From contig JASHSA010000056.1 of assembly GCA_030037035.1 (NCBI GenBank), forward strand, positions 1-7,830: a stretch of 7,830 nt of DNA, read 5' to 3'. Position 1 is the first letter of the stretch. Each line of letters starts with the position of its first letter. This DNA is from Thermoplasmata archaeon. Its GTDB lineage: Archaea; Thermoplasmatota; Thermoplasmata; Lutacidiplasmatales; UBA184. The notes beneath the pieces are model-generated. The model worked only from the letters and a program-made list of their open reading frames with translations. It did not search any database and was not told where the DNA came from. This document shows, in pieces, positions 1-4,964 of the stretch. A program made the position numbers and the translations under genes.

Positions 1-105
1 GCCCCTCGTGCCGCGGCGGCGTCGCGCTCGTCCCGTCCCCGGCGGCCGAAGCCGCGCCCCCGGGGCGGCTCGCGTCACGGAGGCAGCGGTGGCCGCCGAC
101 GCTAG
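1..105 (+). CDS. Possible C-terminal tail of an upstream gene, cut by the left edge
   Basis: The frame starting at base 1 is open from the window edge to a TAG at 103-105. It encodes about 34 residues dominated by Arg, Gly, Pro and Ser, ending in Gly-Gly-Ser-Arg-His-Gly-Gly-Ser-Gly-Gly-Arg-Arg-Arg. A basic RGG-like tail of this sort occurs at the C-terminus of some RNA-binding proteins, but nothing here identifies a family. If real, it overlaps the start of hxlB by 17 bases, and its TAG stop matches the other genes in the window. Against it, GC-rich DNA readily gives Arg/Gly/Pro-rich open frames in the wrong register. The other two plus-strand frames are also open here, so this is a weak call. 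Confidence 0.25.
   Translation, partial: APRAAAASRSSRPRRPKPRPRGGSRHGGSGGRRR
79..83 (+). promoter_or_regulatory. Shine-Dalgarno motif deciding the hxlB start
   Basis: GGAGG lies five bases before the GTG at 89. It supports this internal GTG over the more distal in-frame GTG at 8, which would add 27 low-complexity Arg/Pro residues. Confidence 0.6.
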
Positions 106-655
106 CCCCTCGCCGTTCGTCCGCGCGCAGCGCTACATCGGAGAACGCGTCACGCGCGCCCTCGAGCGGGTCGATCCGGCGCTGATCGAACGCGCCGTCC
201 GTATCCTCTCCCAGGCACCGCAGATCTTCGTCTACGGGGCGGGCCGCAGCGGGATCGTCGGCCGGGCGTTCGCGATGCGCCTCGTCCAGACCGGCCTGAG
301 GGCCTACGTGATCGGCGAGAGCGTGACGCCGATCGTGCGGGCGGGGGACGCCGTCGTCATCCTCTCCGGCCAAGGCGAGAGCTCCTCGTCGATCCAGACG
401 GCGAACATCGTCCGGCGCGAGGGCGCGATCCTGGTCGTCGTGACCGCGCACGCGAACTCGAAGCTCGCGCACACCGCCTCGCTGCTCCTGCCGATCGAGC
501 TCGCCGACGACGCGGAGCGCCCGAAGCTCGCGCCGCTCGGCACGCTCTTCGAGTCCGCGAGCCTCCGCCTCACCGACGCCCTCATCGCCGAGCTGCTCGC
601 CGTGCGCGGCGAGAGCGAGGAGTCGATGCGTCGTCGTCACGCGATCATGGTCTAG
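89..655 (+). CDS. hxlB: 6-phospho-3-hexuloisomerase (SIS-domain sugar isomerase)
   Basis: This enzyme interconverts 3-hexulose 6-phosphate and fructose 6-phosphate. It is the second step of the ribulose monophosphate route, which many archaea run in reverse to make ribulose 5-phosphate for nucleotides because they lack the oxidative pentose phosphate pathway. It is soluble and cytoplasmic, 188 residues, close to the roughly 180 usual for the family. The SIS fold is clear: VYGAGRSG at residues 48-55 forms the phosphosugar-binding loop, followed by FAMRL and the LSGQGES loop (92-98). The family block PLGTLFE with a conserved Glu at 155 is present, and the C-terminus ends in the typical ESxxxxxRRHAIMV. 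The GTG start is chosen for its Shine-Dalgarno motif and family length. The partner synthase (HPS), often fused or adjacent in other archaea, is not in the window. The family call is firm. Confidence 0.93.
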   Translation: MAADASPSPFVRAQRYIGERVTRALERVDPALIERAVRILSQAPQIFVYGAGRSGIVGRAFAMRLVQTGLRAYVIGESVTPIVRAGDAVVILSGQGESSSSIQTANIVRREGAILVVVTAHANSKLAHTASLLLPIELADDAERPKLAPLGTLFESASLRLTDALIAELLAVRGESEESMRRRHAIMV

Positions 656-670
656 CGCGTCCGGGCGAGT

Positions 671-681
671 CAAACCTTAAG
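671..681 (+). promoter_or_regulatory. Promoter (BRE/TATA-like box) of pdaD
   Basis: CAAACCTTAAG is an AT-rich island in an otherwise very GC-rich gap between hxlB and pdaD. Its centre is about 26 bases before the GTG at 704, the normal archaeal TATA-to-transcription-start distance. It therefore predicts a leaderless pdaD mRNA. Confidence 0.5.
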
Positions 682-703
682 CGAGAGGCGCGCTCGACGG
701 CGC

Positions 704-1204
704 GTGCCCCCGAAGCGAGAGCCCGAGCAGCAGACGCTCGTGCGCGTCCCGAGCCGCTTCTTCGTCACCAGCGGAAAGGGGATCAACAAGACGAGCGAGC
801 TCAACGCGTTCGACCTCGCGCTGCTGCAGAGCGGGATCGGCGAGCAGAACCTCGTCAGCGTCTCGTCGGTCCTGCCGATCGGGATCCGGCAGGTCGACCG
901 AGAGCGGATCGCCCGCGGCGCGATCACGCACTGCGTCCTCGCCCGCCACGGGGGCGGCGAGGGCGAGGTGATCAGCGCCGGGATCGCCTACGGCTTCCGC
1001 TCCGACGGCCAGGGCGGCTACGTCGCGGAGGGCCACCTGCACGGCACCCAGAAGTCGCTCAAGGAGTTCCTCAAGTGGCGCATGGAGGAGATCGCGCACT
1101 TCCGCGGCGTGGAGCTCCGGCGCATCCACTACCGCACCGAGGAGCTCTCGATCCCGATGGACCACTACGGGGTCTGCGTCGCGGCGTGCGTCTTCCTGCC
1201 GTAG
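704..1204 (+). CDS. pdaD: Pyruvoyl-dependent arginine decarboxylase
   Basis: This enzyme decarboxylates arginine to agmatine, the precursor of putrescine and, in archaea, of the agmatidine base in the AUA-reading isoleucine tRNA. The proenzyme cleaves itself at a Ser-Ser bond, and the second serine becomes the pyruvoyl cofactor. Here the motif is VSVSSVLP at residues 51-58, so cleavage is expected between S54 and S55, giving a beta chain of 54 residues and an alpha chain of 112. The Methanocaldococcus jannaschii enzyme cuts at Ser52-Ser53. Other family landmarks are LNAFD (33-37), the catalytic-type Glu109 in YVAEG, and a hydrophobic AACVFLP end. Length is 166 residues, as usual. The GTG start is supported by the upstream box at the leaderless distance; a second in-frame GTG at 740 is possible. 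The gene ends four bases from the convergent SCP2 gene. Confidence 0.93.
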   Translation: MPPKREPEQQTLVRVPSRFFVTSGKGINKTSELNAFDLALLQSGIGEQNLVSVSSVLPIGIRQVDRERIARGAITHCVLARHGGGEGEVISAGIAYGFRSDGQGGYVAEGHLHGTQKSLKEFLKWRMEEIAHFRGVELRRIHYRTEELSIPMDHYGVCVAACVFLP

Positions 1205-1208
1205 CCCC

Positions 1209-1544
1209 CTACAGCAGCCGCCGCAGGAGGAGCTTGTCCTCGAGCGAGCCGTCGATCGCGAGCTTGCGCGTGACGAGCGCCTTCATCGGCCCGATCTCCT
1301 TGGCGACCAGGCCCTCGAACGTCGCGGTGTCGGTCGCGATGGAGAGGTCGGCGCGCGCCGGGGCGCCGGAGCGCAGGTTCGTGAGCCGCCCGTCGGCGAG
1401 GTCGACGGCGTAGCTGCCCGCCGGTCCGAGGCGGATCGCGATCGTCCGAGCGACCCCGCGCAGCTCGTCGGCCAAGGCCGGGGTCCGTTCGACCTTGCGG
1501 TTGAAGCGCTCGACCAGGCCAGCGAGGGTCTCCTCGATCGTCAC
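1209..1544 (-). CDS. SCP2 sterol-carrier-like domain protein
   Basis: A 111-residue protein consisting almost entirely of one SCP2-like domain, a fold with a hydrophobic tunnel that binds lipids or acyl-CoA. Visible family features are a helical start rich in Glu, Leu and Arg, the strand-turn pattern YAVDLADGRLTNLRSG (45-60), ADLSIATDTATFEGLVAKE (65-83), and the closing helix with KLAIDGSLEDKLLLRRLL. The domain is known from lipid carriers, but the ligand of stand-alone archaeal members is generally unknown and none can be read from the sequence. No signal peptide or membrane segment is visible. The start GTG overlaps the rnhB stop (GTGA), and GGGGAG sits five bases upstream, so translation is probably coupled to rnhB. 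There is no obvious functional link between the two proteins. Confidence 0.78.
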   Translation of the reverse strand: MTIEETLAGLVERFNRKVERTPALADELRGVARTIAIRLGPAGSYAVDLADGRLTNLRSGAPARADLSIATDTATFEGLVAKEIGPMKALVTRKLAIDGSLEDKLLLRRLL

Positions 1545-2215
1545 GGCCGCTCCCCGGGGGCCCGCGACGGGCCGACGTCGCCGATAACCCTTCGCGTCGT
1601 CGACCACGAGCACCGCAGCCACGTCGGCCGGGGCGCTCCGGCCCCGACGCGACGGCGGACGAAGCGGACGGTGCGGGCGTCGGACGGGTAGCCGCTCCCG
1701 ACCTCCTCGTCGAGCTCGGCGGCGAGCGCGCGGACCGCCCGGTCCCGCCGCACCTTCGCGACGATGGACGCGGCGCCGACCAGCGTGTCGAGCGCGTCCG
1801 CCCGATGACGGGAGAACACGAGGACGGACGGCCCGGCGTGGTGGGCGACCGACGCGCCGAAACGGCGGGGGTTCGCGTCGCACGCGTCGACCCGCGCCTC
1901 GGCGGGGGCGAACTCCCGGGCGAGCCGGCCGAAGAGCGACGCCTCGAGCTCGTTGAGACGGTGGCCCGCGACGTGCCGGTCGATCTCGGCCGGCGTCGCC
2001 TCGAGCGAGCGGACCGTCGCGCACCGCTCGAGGGCCGAGAGGATCTCCTCGCGACGGCTCGGGCTCAGGGTCTTCGAGTCGCGGGCGCCGGTCGCCGCGA
2101 CCGTCGCGAGCTCGTCCCGGGGGACCGCCACCGCGCCGACCACGAGGGGGCCGATCCACGCCCCGCGGCCGGCCTCGTCGATGCCGACGACCGTCCGAGG
2201 CCGCTCGCCGAGCAC
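1541..2215 (-). CDS. rnhB: Ribonuclease HII
   Basis: RNase HII cuts the RNA strand of RNA-DNA hybrids and removes single ribonucleotides and primers from DNA. The 224-residue protein has the four metal-binding carboxylates of the family: D13 and E14 in GIDEAGRG, D110 in RVDACDANP, and D140 in HRADALD. The GAASIVAKVRRDRA block (147-160) follows, then GSGYPSDARTVRF (173-185), which is typical of archaeal members, and the W-x-x-x-RR element near the C-terminus. The GTG start is preferred because it sits just before the catalytic core and about 26 bases from a TATA-like box. The frame stays open further upstream, but that stretch is low-complexity and runs into the rps8e promoter and gene. The stop (TGA) is formed by the overlap with the SCP2 start. 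Divergent from rps8e. Confidence 0.92.
   Translation of the reverse strand: MLGERPRTVVGIDEAGRGAWIGPLVVGAVAVPRDELATVAATGARDSKTLSPSRREEILSALERCATVRSLEATPAEIDRHVAGHRLNELEASLFGRLAREFAPAEARVDACDANPRRFGASVAHHAGPSVLVFSRHRADALDTLVGAASIVAKVRRDRAVRALAAELDEEVGSGYPSDARTVRFVRRRVGAGAPRPTWLRCSWSTTRRVIGDVGPSRAPGERP
1550..1555 (-). promoter_or_regulatory. Shine-Dalgarno motif of the SCP2 gene
   Basis: Read on the minus strand, GGGGAG ends five bases before the GTG at 1544. It lies inside the 3' end of rnhB and supports this start over any upstream extension of the frame. Confidence 0.5.
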
Positions 2216-2236
2216 GGCCTCAGGAGCCCGGCCCGT

Positions 2237-2248
2237 CCTAAAGTCCCC
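2237..2248 (-). promoter_or_regulatory. Promoter (TATA-like box) of rnhB
   Basis: On the minus strand this reads GGGGACTTTAGG. The centre of the ACTTTAG core is about 26 bases from the first base of the GTG at 2215, predicting a leaderless rnhB-SCP2 transcript. It supports that start codon. Confidence 0.5.
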
Positions 2249-2290
2249 GCGCCGGCCGCTCCGCCCTCGCCGGGAGCTCGCCTCGCTGAA

Positions 2291-2302
2291 AGACTCAAAT
2301 AC
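2291..2302 (+). promoter_or_regulatory. Promoter (BRE/TATA-like box) of the rps8e operon
   Basis: AGACTCAAATAC is an AT-rich box in a GC-rich gap. The CAAATACC core recurs in the promoter at 4167-4177. The predicted transcription start near 2325 leaves a leader of about 13 bases that includes a G-rich run before the ATG, unlike the apparently leaderless genes nearby. Confidence 0.5.
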
Positions 2303-2337
2303 CGTCCCACGGTCGCACGCCGCTCTCGGGGGCACCG

Positions 2338-2730
2338 ATGGGGATCTGGCAGGGGCGCTCACGGCGAAAGCGGACCGGAGGCCGCCTCCGACCGATCCGC
2401 AAGAAGCGTCGCTTCGAGATCGCCCGCGAGCTCCAGATCGCGACGGTCGGCGCGGGGCGCGTCAAGCCGTATCGCGTCCGCGGCCACAACCAGAAGCTCC
2501 GTGTCCTCACGGCCGCGTCGATCAACGTCTACGACCCGGCGTCCCGCAAGACGCAGCGTGCCCGCATCGTCACGGTCCGGGACAACCCGGCGAACCCGAA
2601 CTACGTCCAGCGGAACATCATCACGCGCGGCGCGATCCTCGAGACGGACCTGGGGCTCGTCCGCGTCCTCTCGCGGCCCGGCCAGGACGGCGTCCTGAAC
2701 GGGATCCGGGTCGCCGCGCCGGCGAGCTAG
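2338..2730 (+). CDS. rps8e: 30S ribosomal protein S8e
   Basis: A small-subunit ribosomal protein (eS8) shared by archaea and eukaryotes and absent from bacteria. The 130-residue length and basic composition fit the archaeal form. The N-terminus MGIWQGRSRRKRTGGR is the signature of the family. RKKRRFE, then VRGHNQKLRVLTA in the middle, and NPNYVQRNIITRGAI towards the end are likewise conserved. The ATG start is unambiguous. It is the first gene of a plus-strand operon, 17 bases ahead of srp19, so ribosome synthesis and protein targeting are transcribed together. No zinc-binding cysteines are expected or present. Confidence 0.96.
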   Translation: MGIWQGRSRRKRTGGRLRPIRKKRRFEIARELQIATVGAGRVKPYRVRGHNQKLRVLTAASINVYDPASRKTQRARIVTVRDNPANPNYVQRNIITRGAILETDLGLVRVLSRPGQDGVLNGIRVAAPAS

Positions 2731-2747
2731 GCCGGCGGGCGGGCGCG

Positions 2748-3044
2748 ATGCCCGAGCACTTCTACGTCTACCCGGCGTACCTCGAGAAGCTCTCCCGCGC
2801 CGGCGGCCGTCGGGTCCCGGCGGCCGACGCGCTCGTGGACGTCACCGCCGAGGAGATCGCCGAGGCCGCGAAGCACCTCGGAGCGAAGGCGGAGCTGGAG
2901 CCGGAACGCCAGTACCCCCGCCGGTTCTTCACCTACGCCGGTCGGGTGAAGGTGACGAAGAAGGCCGGCACGAGCAAGGCGACGTTCCTCCGCGCGCTCG
3001 CCGGCGAGCTGAAGCGGCGCCGCGGGGGCGGCGGGCACCGGTGA
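2748..3044 (+). CDS. srp19: Signal recognition particle protein SRP19
   Basis: SRP19 binds the tips of helices 6 and 8 of the archaeal 7S RNA and orders it so that SRP54 can bind, a step of co-translational targeting of membrane proteins. The 98-residue protein has the family pattern: FYVYPAYLEKLSRAGGRRVP at residues 5-24 (RNA contact), a helix around EIAEAAKHLG, then ERQYPRRFFTYAGRVKV and a basic tail KRRRGGGGHR. Length is normal for archaea. No strong Shine-Dalgarno is seen; a G-rich run precedes the ATG. Its TGA stop overlaps the GTG start of the next gene (GTGA), implying translational coupling. Confidence 0.9.
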   Translation: MPEHFYVYPAYLEKLSRAGGRRVPAADALVDVTAEEIAEAAKHLGAKAELEPERQYPRRFFTYAGRVKVTKKAGTSKATFLRALAGELKRRRGGGGHR

Positions 3045-3835
3045 CGGAAGAGCCGGCGGCCGTCTTCGTCGCCGGCACTGCCGGCGCCGGCAAGACGTCG
3101 TTCGTACGGGCGTTCGCCGACTGGATGCGCTCGAACGGCTACGACCCGGCGGTCGTCAACCTCGACCCCGGGCTCGAGGGAGGCGAGCTCGACCCGGACG
3201 TCGACATCCGCGAGTGGGTGCGCCTCGCCGACCTGCAGGACGAGTACGGGCTCGGGCCGAACGGCGCGCAGGTCGCCGCGGCCGACATGATCGCGCTCAA
3301 GGTCTTCGAGGTGAAGCAGGCGATCAGCGAACTGTCGAGCGACTACCTCCTGGTCGACACCCCGGGCCAGATCGAGCTGTTCGCCTTCCGCGAGGCCTCC
3401 AAGGCGATCGTCGACGCGCTCGGCGGCGACCGCGCGCTCATCGCCTTCCTGTTCGACCCGGCGCTCGCGCGCAGCGCCTCCGGCTACGTCTCGCTGCTCC
3501 TGCTGAGCGCGACCGTCGAGTTCCGGTTCCGCCTGCCGCTCGTCAACGTCCTCGCGAAGTCGGACGTGCTGGGCGCCGACCAGCTCGCCGAGGTCGTCGG
3601 CTGGTCGGAGGAGCCGAGCCTCCTCTACGACGCCGTCCAGGCGACGCCGGCGACCCCGGACGTGCAGCTCTCGACCGAGCTGTTCCGCGCGATCGAGGTG
3701 ATGGGACCGGTCGCCGGCCTCGTGCCGACCAGCGCGAAGGATGCGACCGGGCTCGACGCGTTCTACCGTGAGTGCCAGCGGATCTTCGCCGGGGGCGAGG
3801 ACCTCGAGCCGTCGCACGAACCGGCGACGGAGTAG
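3041..3835 (+). CDS. GPN-loop GTPase (XAB1/PAB0955 family)
   Basis: A 264-residue soluble GTPase of the GPN family, homodimeric in archaea. The eukaryotic homologues assist assembly and nuclear import of RNA polymerase II; the archaeal role is not settled. All nucleotide-binding motifs can be read: P-loop GTAGAGKTS at 12-20, the GPN insertion GLGPNGA at 71-77 that gives the family its name, DTPGQIE at 106-112 (G3), AKSD at 172-175 (G4) and TSAKD at 230-234 (G5). The region between G4 and G5 is helical and rich in Glu and Leu, as in relatives. The acidic tail after residue 250 is probably disordered. It overlaps srp19 by four bases and is the last gene of the rps8e operon, ending seven bases from a convergent gene. 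The company of ribosomal and SRP genes fits a role in assembly of large complexes, but that is inference. Confidence 0.92.
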   Translation: MTEEPAAVFVAGTAGAGKTSFVRAFADWMRSNGYDPAVVNLDPGLEGGELDPDVDIREWVRLADLQDEYGLGPNGAQVAAADMIALKVFEVKQAISELSSDYLLVDTPGQIELFAFREASKAIVDALGGDRALIAFLFDPALARSASGYVSLLLLSATVEFRFRLPLVNVLAKSDVLGADQLAEVVGWSEEPSLLYDAVQATPATPDVQLSTELFRAIEVMGPVAGLVPTSAKDATGLDAFYRECQRIFAGGEDLEPSHEPATE

Positions 3836-3842
3836 GACGGGC

Positions 3843-4145
3843 CTACTCCTCGGTGAAGAACAGCCCCATGCCGGAGGAGGCCGACTCCTCCTCGTCCTTC
3901 AGGCGCCGATAGAGCGTCTCGGCGTCGGCGCCGGCGAGCCGAGTGCCGACCGGCCCGAGGAGCCCCTCGGCCCGCTGCACCCCGTCCGCTCCTCCTTCGA
4001 TGAGGACGACGGTCGTGGCGGCGGCGGCGCCGACGCTCGGGCCGTCCCGGAGCTTCTGGCTCTGACGGGAGACGACGTCGTCCCGCAGCACCGCGTCCAG
4101 CTCGCTCCTCCGCTCGCTCGGCACGGTGAAGATCGTCCACGCCAT
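3843..4145 (-). CDS. Conserved-looking small protein of unknown function
   Basis: A 100-residue protein that I cannot assign to a named family with confidence. It begins MAWTIFTVPSERRSELDAVL, a strand then a helix. A motif-like centre follows: SRQSQKLRDGPSVG at 26-39, the strand TTVVLIEGG at 44-52, and the helix DGVQRAEGLL. It ends with a charged helix and the tail SGMGLFFTEE. The alternating strand-helix pattern suggests a small alpha/beta fold; no cysteines, signal peptide or membrane segment are seen. The ATG start is supported by a promoter box exactly at the leaderless distance. I have a vague memory of similar short proteins in Thermoplasmata, but this is not verified. It is convergent with the GPN GTPase and divergent from traB across a shared regulatory gap. 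Confidence 0.8.
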   Translation of the reverse strand: MAWTIFTVPSERRSELDAVLRDDVVSRQSQKLRDGPSVGAAAATTVVLIEGGADGVQRAEGLLGPVGTRLAGADAETLYRRLKDEEESASSGMGLFFTEE

Positions 4146-4166
4146 CGGCGGCGTCGACCGCGCACC

Positions 4167-4177
4167 GGTATTTGGGG
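4167..4177 (-). promoter_or_regulatory. Promoter (TATA-like box) of the small unknown gene
   Basis: On the minus strand this reads CCCCAAATACC. It shares CAAATACC with the rps8e promoter. Its centre lies about 26 bases before the ATG at 4145, predicting a leaderless mRNA. Confidence 0.55.
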
Positions 4178-4181
4178 TTCT

Positions 4182-4213
4182 CCGCCCGCGCCCTCGCGGG
4201 GCCGCGCGGGCGG
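4182..4213. repeat. Perfect 10-base inverted repeat in a divergent intergenic gap
   Basis: CCGCCCGCGC at 4182-4191 is repeated exactly in inverted form, GCGCGGGCGG, at 4204-4213, with 12 bases between. The pairing can extend to 4180 and 4215 with one T-G mismatch. The dyad centre is about 26 bases from each of the two flanking divergent promoter boxes. It could be an operator for a dimeric regulator. GC-rich background makes chance inverted repeats more likely, so function is inference. Confidence 0.5.
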
Positions 4214-4217
4214 GGCC

Positions 4218-4230
4218 AGAGCAGATAGGG
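4218..4230 (+). promoter_or_regulatory. Weak promoter box of the traB-family gene
   Basis: AGAGCAGATAGGG is the only A-rich stretch upstream of the gene on this strand. Its centre is about 26 bases from the GTG at 4251, matching the leaderless spacing of the other promoters, but the box itself is poor. Confidence 0.35.
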
Positions 4231-4250
4231 ACCGACGGGCATCCTCGGCC

Positions 4251-4964
4251 GTGCTCGCGCGGACGAACGAGGCCCCGGTGCTCCTGCTCGGGGCCGCGCA
4301 CGTGATCGACCTGTCGACGCCGATCCGGCGCACCCTCGCCGACCGTGTGCTGGACGGCATCGCGGTCGAGCTCGACCGGGAACGCGCCGCCGCCCTGTTC
4401 GCTCCTGCGGACCCCGGGGCGAGGCGGGCGCCGGGGGTCCCGCTGGTCGCCCGGCTCTGGGGGCTCCTCCAGCGCCGTCTGGGCTCCGAGATCGGGGGCG
4501 GCGCCGGCGAGGAGATGAAGGTCGCCGCCCGGATCGCGCACGAGCGCGAGCTGCCGCTGTTCCTGATCGACGACCCGATACGCGCGACCCTGACGTCCCT
4601 GCTCACCTCGCTGTCGCTCAAGGAGCGCGTCAGCCTGCTGGTCGGGGCGGTCGTCGGCCTGTTCGTGCCGGCGCGCGTCGTCACGGAGCAGATGGACCGA
4701 TACGCCGACGACCCCCAGGAGTTCGAGACGGAGCTGCGGCGGGCGAGCCCGACGCTCGCCAAGGTGCTCCTAGACGACCGGAACGAGCACATGGCCGACC
4801 GCCTCGCCGGTCTCCGCGCGCGCGGCTACGGGCGACTCGCGGCGGTCGTCGGCGACGCCCATCTCCCGGGACTGGTGCAGGCGCTCCACCGTCGCGGCGT
4901 CCCGGTCGAAACGATCGGCTTTCGCGAGCTCCGCGCTATAGGACCGTCATCGAGCTCTTCGTAG
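4251..4964 (+). CDS. TraB/PrgY family protein, minimal form
   Basis: A 237-residue protein of the TraB/GumN/Tiki superfamily. The founding bacterial members (PrgY/TraB) limit peptide pheromone activity, and animal Tiki is a metalloprotease; archaeal functions are unknown. Conserved family positions are visible. Two GxxH motifs occur, GAAH at 14-17 and GDAH at 201-204 (in VVGDAHLPG), along with AVELDRER at 38-45 and the DDRNEHMADRL block at 175-185. These are the residues proposed to bind metal in the superfamily. Residues 125-140 are moderately hydrophobic. The multi-helix C-terminal membrane region seen in many archaeal TraB proteins is absent, so this is likely a soluble or peripherally attached protein. 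The GTG start follows from the first GxxH and the upstream box. The 3' end overlaps mrp by 29 bases, and this overlap encodes the odd poly-Ser tail. Confidence 0.83.
   Translation: MLARTNEAPVLLLGAAHVIDLSTPIRRTLADRVLDGIAVELDRERAAALFAPADPGARRAPGVPLVARLWGLLQRRLGSEIGGGAGEEMKVAARIAHERELPLFLIDDPIRATLTSLLTSLSLKERVSLLVGAVVGLFVPARVVTEQMDRYADDPQEFETELRRASPTLAKVLLDDRNEHMADRLAGLRARGYGRLAAVVGDAHLPGLVQALHRRGVPVETIGFRELRAIGPSSSSS

Noticed and set aside
8..88. hxlB starting at the GTG at 8.
   Set aside because: It would add 27 Arg/Pro-rich residues not seen in the family; the GTG at 89 has a Shine-Dalgarno motif and gives the usual length.
1205..1208. Terminators between convergent gene pairs (also 3836-3842 and the 4936-4964 overlap).
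   Set aside because: The gaps are only 4 to 7 bases or negative, and no T-rich run is present on either strand.
2216..2362. rnhB starting at the ATG at 2362.
   Set aside because: The extension is low-complexity and would cover the rps8e promoter and the first codons of rps8e; the GTG at 2215 matches family length and promoter spacing.
1805..3044. Long overlapping plus-strand frames (1805-2698 and 1953-3044) opposite rnhB and across rps8e.
   Set aside because: Their composition is Arg/Pro/Ser-rich without any family motif. The upstream parts are antisense to RNase HII; only the last 99 codons of the second frame are a real gene (srp19).
2933..3817. Minus-strand 294-codon frame opposite the GPN GTPase.
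   Set aside because: Composition is the mirror of the real gene (Arg, Val, Asp, Glu repeats) and no domain is visible.
4409..4440. Inverted repeat GGACCCCGG / CCGGGGGTCC inside the traB-family gene.
   Set aside because: One arm has an extra base, it lies in coding sequence, and such GC dyads are expected by chance at this composition.
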